Shown in pieces: positions 55,289 to 64,000 of a stretch of 64,000 bases of DNA (its first letter is position 1; each line of letters opens with the position of its first letter). The stretch is taken from positions 104,763,416 to 104,827,415 of the forward strand of contig CM037596.1 in NCBI GenBank assembly GCA_021018995.1. Direction: 5' to 3'. The notes under the pieces were generated by a model. It had not been told where the DNA came from. It made no database searches and was given only the letters and a program-made list of their open reading frames with translations. The position numbers were made by a program, and so were the translations under genes. The DNA comes from Chloranthus sessilifolius (lineage: Eukaryota; Streptophyta; Magnoliopsida; Chloranthales; Chloranthaceae).

Positions 55289-56753
55289 GTAATTCTTTGG
55301 CCTTCCTGGTTTTTTTTATTATCGAAATGCTATCGAATTTTTCTATGAAAAGCCAAGAACGATACAAAACCTGAATCATCGTTTTTTCCTTTTGCATGAA
55401 CATATATATATATATGAATAAATAGTTTTCTTAGATTAAAAAGTTGGATAGAGCTAGAGTTTTGTTTTTCGGTTTTTGATAAGTAAGCTTGGTCAATGTT
55501 CGAGAGCATGGATCAAAATCTCGGTTTCGGTCATGATCGGAACCGTAAATTGGCCAAAAATTTTATAAATTTCAGGTTTTTTTGAAAATATGCTTCGAAA
55601 TTTGCCAAACTTTATTTATTAGTTTTTTTTAACTCTTTAACATCATTAGAACACGTATTTACATTAGAACACAATATTTGAATTTTTCAAAAATTAGTAG
55701 TTTTTATTTTTTTTTTTTAAATTGCAATTAGATATTTGGTAACTATGTGATTATGTATAACCACACAATCTTGTGTGCAATTAAGTAAGTTGGGTTGACC
55801 CGATCTATGTGTTTATCTGATCAGATCAGACCCGCCACACAGGTAAATTTTAATGTGTCTAACCCGATCAAAATCTGGGTTGGGTCGGGGATCATGTGCA
55901 ACTAACGTTGACCCGATAACAGAACCCCTATTGGCCCATTCTCTTTCTAGATTAATTAGTGATTTTTTTTCTTAGAGAAAGAATGCAAAGGATAATGCAT
56001 ACATTATCCATATCTAGCTCAAGCCACAAAACTAGTGCCGCTTGTTGGCACAACAATCATTAGTCATTCATCCCTCATTATTATCATCTCTCTAGAAGAG
56101 AGAGAAAAGAGAAGACAAATAAAAGGAAAAAGGAAAAACAAAGAGATTTTAGACGTGAGAATTGGCAGCTTCTGTTTTGAGTTCCTTGAATGTAAAAACA
56201 TATCATTTAATCAAAAAACCCGCCATTAGAGGTCTTCCCTCTTTTACAAGACCTTCTTCTTCCCTCAATTTAAAGGAACGAAAGGCTCTCGTTCCAACTT
56301 CCAAGACAAAAAAAAAGATGAGAAAGAGTGAGAGGAGAGAGAGAAGAAAAGAAGAACAAGTCACTAAAAAATAAATCCAGCGAGTTTCCGACGAAAAAAT
56401 GGCTAAATCCGGAAGAGAGAGAAAAGGAGGAAGAAGAGAAAGGGTTTTTTTGCAAAATTCGGGTTTTAATTTTATTTTTTTTGTGTTTTTTTGCAATTAC
56501 TGTGTCTTGGCCGATAAAAATTATCGGCTGATAACTTGATTTTTCATATTATCAGGCAATAATTTGAAATCATCGCTCGATAATTTAAAATTTTGAGCGA
56601 TAATTGTGTATTTCCGGAAGAGGGGTGATAATGTACGTTTTTTCGTCTCGGTTTAGGCTAAAATCGAGACGTCTTAGCCGAAATTTTAAAATTTCGGCCA
56701 AGATTTTGATCTATGTTTGAGAGTCCCCACCCTCTCATTAAAGCACAAAAAAT

Positions 56754-56810
<57 letters not shown>

Positions 56811-59800
56811 AGGTCACTTATGAAGCTCATGTATACAAGTTATGCATGCCTTGGAATGAAAAGATAATTCTGAATCAGCTTTGTCTACAAAGGTCAATGC
56901 AATAGTCGTAAAAACAACTCATTTTAAGAGGATAAAGCTCATAGTTAACTAAATTATTGCGAAATTAAGAGAGAAATAGTTTAAATTAGTTAATAAGTTG
57001 ACTAAATTAATTAGCTTGGTGGTGAGTTACAGAAAAGTTATGAATAGTGTTAGTAGTATCAGGTGACCTCATGGGAAGCCAACTAAGGTGGATTATTATG
57101 AGTGCAATATTAGGATAAATGATCTAATAGGGAGCTGCCACGTGAAAACTCTTTAATGGAAAGTAGGTTAGCAATTCATGTTGTTTTTTATTGTTCATTT
57201 TTCATGGGATCTCCCAACTAAGACAGGCTCAAATAAAATTACATCATAAAGAAAGACTCGGTTCTTCCCCATCAAGGCTTGGTTTGGATGCACCATAACA
57301 TAGAGTCTTAAATATATTATTTGCAAAATGTCATTTATAGATTGCAAATATTTGTCAGGTTAACTTTCAAATGCATATATATATAAGGTGTTATTTGCTA
57401 AAAATATTTAAATTAAATTAATAGATGTTAACCAAACACCCAATAAATTCAATTATATATCTTTATATTTTTTTTTGATTTCATGATGACTTTTTAAACT
57501 AGTAAATTACATATTTATATAAAAAAATAAAAATAATATTAAAAAAAAGATTTCAAGGTGATTTTTTATCTTCTTGCTAAAGCTACTTATTCCAAAATGC
57601 AGCACTGAATCTAATCAATGAACAACAAGTACCAGTGATTATAGGTTTACGAAAATGGCAAGAAGTTCCGTTCATAGCTGAGATGGGATCCATATCCCAG
57701 GTTCCTATTCTTTCTTTTGCGGCCGATGCCCCTCCCTGGCTACCCTCGGACCAATGGCCCTTCTTAGTTCAACTGGCTCGCACCAACTACTTGCAAATGA
57801 AAGCGGTGGCCGCTATTGTTGGGTCGTGGAACTGGCAAAGGGTGACCATCATTTACGAAGAAGACAGTTGGTACACCGTCGCAGGAACCATCGCCTACCT
57901 CTCCAATGCCCTTCAAGAAGTCGGTTCAAAGATTGTTCATCGAACAGTTTTCCCTCCCTTCTCTTCTCCAACCAACTTGAGACTTAACATTCGTAAAGAA
58001 CTAAAGGAATTGAGCAACAAGCCTTGCAGGGTCTTCATCGTTCACTCATCGTTAACCTTAGCTACCCATTTATTTTCGGAGGCTAACAATATGGGAATGA
58101 TGAAGGATTATGTGTGGATTGTTACTGATGGCGTAACAAGCCTACTCGATTCTGTTAACTCGACAGTTATATCGTCAATGCACGGGGTATTAGGCGTCAA
58201 GAACTACTTTTCTCTCCATGTCGAGCAGTTCAAAGACTTCCACATTCGTTTTCGTCATCGTCTCCGGGCGGAATATCCCGACGAAGACAATTCGGAGCCA
58301 GGGATTAATTGCCTCCTCGCTTACGATACCGTATTCACTGTGGCGCGTGCTATGGAGAGATTAAAACCCAAAAAAGAACCAAATTCTAATTTCCAAATGC
58401 AAGTATCGAATAGTTCTGCGGCACTCACCGATCTCAAGATTTTCTTGAGCGGTCCAGAAATGTTACGAGAAATATTGTCTACCAATTTCACAGGGCTAAG
58501 TGGGCAAATCCGATTTTCGAACAGGAAAGCGGTGTCGGACTCTGCTTTTCAAATTGTTAACGTCATGGGAAGAAGCTATCAGGAGCTCGGCTTTTGGTCA
58601 CCGCAGTCGGGTTTCTCGAAGAGTAGAGATGGTGGAGAAATTGATAAAGGGGGGTACAATGGTACATCCATGAAGGATCTACGGAATGTCTCTTGGCCTG
58701 GTGACACACCTTATGTGCTAAATGGATGGGCTGCACCTACATATCAAGAGCCTCTGAAGATTGGGGTTCCTGGGAGATCAGCATTTGAAGAATTCATGCG
58801 GGTTAGATATAACAGGACTTCTAATGAGATAGTGGTGGACGGATTTTCAATAAATGTGTTTGAAAAGGCACTCAGTTATCTACCATATGACTTGCGATAC
58901 AAGTTTATACCCCACGAGGGCACATACGATTCTATGATAGATAAACTTTATTATAAGGTGAGTTGATTAGATTAATTAATCATTAATTTTGTCAAGCTTA
59001 CGAAGTTTACCTCAACAAAAAGCTGACTTCTATTAAGGTTGTCAACGGGCCGGGCTGGGTTTTTCACCTGTCCATATTTTTTTTAAGATAAAGTTTGGGC
59101 CCGAACTTGGCCCAATAACTAATCGGGGTGGGCCAGGCTCAGCCCAATTTTGAAATGTTGCGGCCCGAACCCGGCCGGGCTAGTTATCCGGGCTGAGCCG
59201 GGTCTCTAATATTTTTTAAGAGTTTTTTTTTTAATAAGGACCTCATTTTCCCGAACCAAGCCGAGCCTTACACTTTACAACCCGAACCCATTTATTATCC
59301 AGGCTTAGCTCGGCCGGCCCGTTTATTAAATTCCTAAAAATATTAAGCCCATCTGGGTCGGGGCCGAGCTAAAACCCGGCCCGTTGACAACCCCCTACAA
59401 ATAGATGTGAGGGACTACAAAATCTGTGAAAGCCAACTTATGAATGAGTGGCTAAAATAATCTCGTCACTTACCAAGATGTCGTTGGTTGCATGACACAC
59501 CAACTGCCCATTGAAAAGCCACAGGCAATTGTTGCAATTAATGATAACTCGAGTCATGGGCTTATGCGTGATGCCTAGAGTGAGAGGTATCATTAACCTA
59601 CACACACACACATACCCATGCCTACTGAATCACTTAGGGTGTCTATGCCATGGATCAAAATTTCAACCGAAATGACCGAAATTTTGGTCATTTTTGTATG
59701 GGGCTGAAATTTCGGTTACAGTCCCCTCCGAAACTGAAATGAAACCCAAAATTTGATCCTTGGTCTATACTGAAAACTTTTGACTATTTTGAATTGAACA

Positions 59801-60125
59801 AGGCAGCTCGATTTTCATCCCAATCTTCCACACAATTGATCTTGATACATGGGCGTATGATCAAACGGTCATTTTTTATTACACATGACACAGATTTCAA
59901 AAAAGTGACTTAAAAATCATTTGGCACACATCATGCTCAAATGTTAGTTTAGGGTTTCTTTTGGGATTGGAAACAAAAACTTATCGTATGAAGTTTCGAG
60001 CATGGCCTAAAGATCTAGTGTCTGGAAGGTTGAGATGAAAACCAATTTCCATCGTCTAATTCAAAGAAATTAATGGGTTTTCAGTGTAGCTGCCCTCAAA
60101 AAATATGGTAGGCACAAATAGAGCT

Positions 60126-60182
<57 letters not shown>

Positions 60183-63100
60183 GAAACGATTATATGACTC
60201 GAGTCATGGGACATAAGCTCATGACTCAAGCGCCTATTGATTGCATGTCACATCAAGTGATTTAAAAAGTCAACATGAAGTGACATACAGCCAATGGTAG
60301 CTCGAGTTATGAGATCATGCCCCGTGACTCAAGTGAGAGGATCATTACCATATATATATATTTGTTCCCCTTGCACATGATTAAAAACAAAGACTTGATA
60401 TTTTGGAGACTTGTCATTTGAAAACACCATCTAATGCGTCCGGTTTGAAAGCTATGTTCTAAAGATGTAAGGCGCAAAAGATTAGGCACAAAACTCGATC
60501 TTTATCATATGATTTTTACACATAAAATTGTTATATCAAATAATGGCCTTTAACTTCACTGAAACATATGATAAAGATCATGTTTGTGCCAATCTTTTTC
60601 ACCTAATATCTCTAGATCATAGCCTTTAAATCGGATGGCTTAGATGGTGTGCCAATCTTTTTCACCTAATATCTATAGATCATAGCCTTTAAATCGGATA
60701 ACTTAGATGGTATTTTTCCATGTCCCCAAAATACCAAATCTTTCTTTTAAACGGTGCAAGGGGAACTTATCGTGTTCATGGCTCCCTTTGTGGAAAATAA
60801 GAAATCTATGTACACAAGCACTCGTAGGCTTTTGCCTCATTTCTATTTTTTTCTCATCTTTTATATTTATATAAACTGAGCATGTGTGGCATTTTCAATC
60901 ACATGGAGAAGACATATGATGCTGTAGTTGGTGATATCGCGATTGTGGCCAACCGATCGCGGTTGGTTGAATTCACGCAACCATATTCCGAGACGGGCCT
61001 GGGAATGGTAGTTGCCGTTAGATCAAAGGGATCACTGGCGTGGATCTTCATGAAGCCGTTCAGACCATCTTTGTGGGCATTGACTGGGGTTCTCTGTTTC
61101 TACAATGGTTTTATAGTTTGGTTGCTTGAGAGGAAGGACAACAAAATCTTCAGTGGCTCTTTCAATGATCAAATGGGCACCTTGGTTTATCTCGCCTTCA
61201 ACACACTCTTCTCTCAACATGGTGAGGACCTATAACATGTTATATATATTCAAGGAGATGGATTACAAATAAATGGGTTTCGGCCACCGGATTGGTGAAA
61301 TCTTTGACTAAACAAATCACGCAATTTTATCGGTTAGCAACCTCGCTTTCGTTAAGTCAAAGATTCTGTGTTTCTGATGGTACAAATAACTCATCTCGTT
61401 TTCACTCACTCCTTCAGGGAGTCTCAGTCCAACGGACAATTATGGATTGTTTCACAATGGGTGTCCACCCATGATGGGTGGACATGGACACGGAAGTCCA
61501 CACATTTCTGTGACGAAGTCCGTTCAAGTCACAGAGTCACACAAAGAAGAGGACTGTTTTACCGCACATGATGGGTGGACACCCATTGTAACCTAACTCT
61601 TTAAATAATAACCGATTCTGATAATATTCAACATCTGTGTATAGGGTTCAACCTGACCCAAGGTATGCCATCAATATAACCCAATAGGGAATCTGCCAAA
61701 ATCGATATTATATCGGCGGGTATATATTGGATTTCATACGAAAATCAAGGAACTTTGATGTAGGAACATTGACAAAAGCAAAATTAAAAATCTTGGCTGC
61801 ATGAAAGTCAAGATCCTGTACATCCTATAGAAATGGAAACCATGAAAGTCAAGAATCTCTTATATTCAATGGCTGTAAATCTGGTTGAACGTGAAATCAA
61901 GTTCAAACAGTTGGACCGGACCATTGCCCTTCTGTACATACATGGACGACAGTCAAGTCCAACCAGTTCCCTTTTATTCAAGCATTCTAAAACTTAATAG
62001 GCTTTGAAAGAGTGGTACCTATCAGCCATTTCGGTATCACATCAAATGGAGATTATAGATAGACAAGAAAAAAAAAAGCTACATCATCATCATCATCATC
62101 ATCAATCTATATATTTGGGTCACAGATTCAGAATATAACTCATATAAGAATTTGACAAGATTTTTATAACCCTTGATGCAATAGAAGATCATAGCATCAG
62201 CATTCTAAAACTTTCAGCACATATACTTCTGAATTCTGATCAATCAAAATTGGTAATTTTGTTTTTCTCTTCTCTTACTTAGGGGAGAAACTAAAATGCA
62301 ACTTATCCCGTCTTTTGATGGTGGTGTGGCTCTTCTGTTCTTTGGTTATAACTTCTAGTTACACGGCTAGCTTGACAAGCTTGCTTACTGTGCAACAACT
62401 CGAGCCTGCAGTCATCGATGTCGAATCCTTACGGAGAAGCAAAGCTAAAGTTGGGTGTGATGGCGCATCCTTCGTCGTCAAGTTCTTAGAGGACACTTTG
62501 AGTTTCGACTCAAGTTGCATCAAAAAATTTAACAGTGCAGATGAGTATCCGCAAGCCCTACGAAGCGGAGAAATCACGGTGGCTTTTCTCCAAGTCCCTT
62601 TTATTAAGTGGTTCCTTGCCAAGAATTGCAAGGGCTTCGCCACCATAGGGCGGACCTATGAAATCGGAGGCTTCGGCTATGTAATTTCTATGAAACCTTG
62701 TACTCTCAAACAGTTTGTGCACCACAGTTGGTAAGCGGATTGGGCACCGAGGTGTGACACGAATTCGTTTGCAACGAGCCAACGGCTCACTGCAAACAAT
62801 GAGCTGACAGTCTTATCAGCTATGCTGTAAATGGGCATTTAGTACTACCGAGCATGGAAATCTTCTGTGCACCTCTAAGTTCCCTTGGCTGCAAAGCTTA
62901 TAACACTTCAGCTCATTTCTTTCAATGAGCCAACAGCTCACTGTAGCCAATTTCAGTGTAACACCACCTAAAAAAGCCCCAACATCTGCAACATGTTCTA
63001 ACCTTTCAAGTCTGATGATTAAAGGATAAAGAGATGAAAAGCAAATTTCATCTTTGTTAAGACTTGCTTTACGATATCAGTAATCTCATGGATGTGAATG

Positions 63101-63464
63101 ATCTTAGGCATTCCCAAAAGGCTCCCCATTCGCCACTGACTTCTCCGAAGCAATCCTAAAAGTGCGCGAAAGTGGTCAAATGAAGGACTTAGAAAACGCT
63201 CTCCTCTCATCCTCCAAGTGTTTGAGCAAAGACAATGATGTGGGCATAAACTTGGGCATCGAAAATTTGGGGGGTCTCTTCATGATCTCCGGAGGGACAT
63301 CAACATTTGTTCTACTGCTATTCTTTGCTCTCAGAGTCCGAAACCATTGGCACGAGTACTGTTTGATGTTTCATAGACTGATTTCGAACCTCCTAACAAT
63401 TGTGAAGATCTTCAAAGAAAAAATACACAAGTTTCTATCTCAGAATCTTGGATCTTGGATCTGA
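55063..63464 (+). CDS. glutamate receptor-like channel (GLR), five exons, 882 aa
   Basis: Exons: 55063-55288, 57603-58957, 60909-61221, 62283-62680, 63108-63464. Joined they give 2649 nt with no stop until TGA at 63462-63464. GLRs are plasma- or endomembrane Ca2+-permeable channels gated by amino acids. Domains: a Leu-run signal peptide, a receptor-family ligand-binding (ATD) domain (about 20-475), S1 of the ligand domain (about 485-575), M1 (580-600), re-entrant pore loop (613-632), M3 with [10 protein letters not shown] (657-666), S2 (668-815), M4 (818-839) and a short cytosolic tail. The ligand-contact Arg is kept (Arg543) and the S2 disulfide cysteines are likely Cys747 and Cys802. Two points are unusual: Gln735 stands where an acidic contact residue is usual, and the exon 3 acceptor is weak. 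Clade placement cannot be made safely from sequence alone. Confidence 0.85.
55289..57602 (+). other. GLR intron 1 (2314 bp)
   Basis: Ends in ATGCAG|CACTG. It holds a probable foldback element (about 55497-56735; ends GAGAGCATGGATCAAAATCT and the inverted AGATTTTGATCTATGTTTGA), a GACCCG-type repeat (55790-55930), purine-rich sequence (56090-56440) and a (TA)n run (56757-56806). No gene inside is supported. Confidence 0.75.
57603..58957 (+). CDS. GLR exon 2
   Basis: Encodes residues 76-527, most of the ATD and the start of ligand-binding S1. Recognisable: [81 protein letters not shown], then [16 protein letters not shown] and [20 protein letters not shown]. Donor AAG|GTGAGT, phase 0. Confidence 0.9.
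58958..60908 (+). other. GLR intron 2 (1951 bp) packed with inverted-repeat elements
   Basis: Contains four separate foldback-type repeats: 59034-59396 (GTTGTCAACGGGCCGGG termini, hAT-like), 59650-59767 (CCATGGATCAAAATTT termini), 60181-60352 (arms GACTCGAGTCATGGG.. / inverted) and 60362-60770 (GTTCCCCTTGCAC / GTGCAAGGGGAAC). A (TA)n run lies at 60131-60180. A 63-bp tandem duplication lies inside one arm of the last element (60589-60716). Confidence 0.75.
60909..61221 (+). CDS. GLR exon 3 (5' boundary uncertain)
   Basis: Encodes residues 528-631 plus one base: [37 protein letters not shown]1 and pore loop [19 protein letters not shown]. The AG at 60907-60908 gives a phase-correct start at KTYDAVVGD. 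The frame is open further left (to 60858 or so), where IFN at 60891 resembles the usual [12 protein letters not shown], but no phase-matching AG exists there. Donor CATG|GTGAGG. Confidence 0.7.
61222..62282 (+). other. GLR intron 3 (1061 bp)
   Basis: Ends TTACTTAG|GGGAG. It includes a CATCATGGGTGGACACCCAT-type inverted pair (about 61460-61485 and 61568-61585) and a (CAT)n run (62083-62103). No gene. Confidence 0.75.
62283..62680 (+). CDS. GLR exon 4
   Basis: Encodes residues 632-764: [18 protein letters not shown]3 ([20 protein letters not shown]), [25 protein letters not shown], then [17 protein letters not shown] and YEIGGFGY at the exon end. Donor TAT|GTAATT. The last intron lies between GGFG(F/Y) and (A/V)F.KGSP, its usual place in GLRs. 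Confidence 0.9.
62681..63107 (+). other. GLR intron 4 (427 bp)
   Basis: Ends GATCTTAG|GCATTC. A GAGCCAACGGCTCACTG..AA block occurs twice (about 62777 and 62929). Reading through from exon 4 meets a stop at about 62732. Confidence 0.75.
63108..63464 (+). CDS. GLR exon 5
   Basis: Encodes residues 765-882: [25 protein letters not shown] (disulfide Cys), [20 protein letters not shown] (start of M4), a basic stretch and a tail ending SQNLGSWI. Longer homologous tails are common, so this C-terminus is short to average. Confidence 0.88.
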   Translation, partial: AFPKGSPFATDFSEAILKVRESGQMKDLENALLSSSKCLSKDNDVGINLGIENLGGLFMISGGTSTFVLLLFFALRVRNHWHEYCLMFHRLISNLLTIVKIFKEKIHKFLSQNLGSWI

Positions 63465-63936
63465 ACGTCAAGTTCGACGAGTTCACCCAGCTGAGTTGCC
63501 TCAATTGCAAGTTTGAGCAAGCGCATAGGGAAGATTTTCAAGTTCCATCAGTTTAGAACTTGTCTGTTTATTTTGTATAAAGATAACTGCTTCTGTTTTA
63601 AATTAAGATTAGGGGTATATTCAGTTCGGTTTGGTCGGTTTTGGACCAAAACCACAAACCAAACCGGTCGTAATCGATTTTTAGATTTTCAAACCAAACC
63701 AAACTGTCCAACTCTTAAACCAAACCAACCCAATTCAATTCGGTTCGGTTTGATTCGATCGGTTTCGGTTTTCCTATAAGTTCTACTTGCACATCAAAAT
63801 TTTCTCACCTTCTCAACCGATTTTTCTATAAGTTCAACTTTACTGCTTTAGGATTTAGGAATATGCTAAAGACAAGGGTAGGGTTTTATATAAAAATATG
63901 CATTTTACTTAAGTACCCTTTAAAAATAATCAAAAT

Positions 63937-64000
<64 letters not shown>
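63465..64000 (+). other. GLR 3' flank, GGTTCGGTTT repeat and (TA)n
   Basis: 63465-63610 is the likely 3' untranslated region (TTGTCTGTTTATTTTGTATAAAG near 63558). 63615-63780 is a CGGTTTGGTCGGTTTTGG-type repeat related to 49340-49680. (TA)n runs from about 63941 to 63996. Confidence 0.45.

Noticed and set aside
56035..56531. Short ORFs on both strands in GLR intron 1
   Set aside because: Purine-rich simple sequence inside an intron. No homology features or splice context.

Overview
The window is nuclear DNA of a flowering plant. It is AT-rich, has many long (TA)n microsatellites and spliceosomal introns, and is dominated by plant-type LTR retrotransposons and foldback MITEs. The species cannot be named from the sequence. 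The one apparently functional gene is a plant ionotropic glutamate receptor-like channel (GLR) on the + strand (five exons, 55063-63464, 882 codons when joined). It encodes an amino-terminal receptor domain, a split ligand-binding domain, a pore and M4. A diverged last-exon fragment of a second GLR lies at 20372-20857, and a degraded copy of the intact gene's promoter lies at 48066-48450. This looks like an old tandem GLR cluster broken up by repeats.

Layout. 1-4 kb: a short unrecognised coding-like fragment, simple repeats, and a 916-bp Mutator-type foldback element (2823-3738) with a perfect 9-bp target duplication. 4005-19615: four head-to-tail copies of a ~4.3-kb LTR-like unit, flanked as a block by a 5-bp duplication (AGTTT). 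Each unit carries a fragment of a diacylglycerol acyltransferase 2 (DGAT2) N-terminus, open in units 3 and 4 and broken in units 1 and 2. 19.6-21.6 kb: old repeats and the GLR remnant.

21.6-46.1 kb is a three-level nest. Element A (21643-about 46117) is a non-autonomous LTR element with TGATC...GATCA termini, a tRNA-Asp-like primer site and an unrecognised 287-codon ORF. It is interrupted by a degenerate chromodomain-type Ty3/gypsy element C (25579-43916). C's integrase gene is in turn interrupted by element B (32264-39963, minus strand, perfect 5-bp duplication AATGG), a second member of the A family. C's reading frame is also interrupted by two GT...AG segments that look like introns.

46.1-55 kb holds fragments of other gypsy elements, two CACTA-like MITEs, an 827-bp foldback element and the GLR promoter. 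The GLR introns carry several further inverted-repeat elements.

The strongest leads are the DGAT2-carrying tandem LTR-like array, the A/B family with its private ORF and dense TCAATCGATTGA palindromes, the candidate introns in the gypsy polyprotein, and two oddities of the GLR: a Gln at the usual acidic ligand-contact position and an unclear exon-3 acceptor. All percentages and alignments were done by eye.
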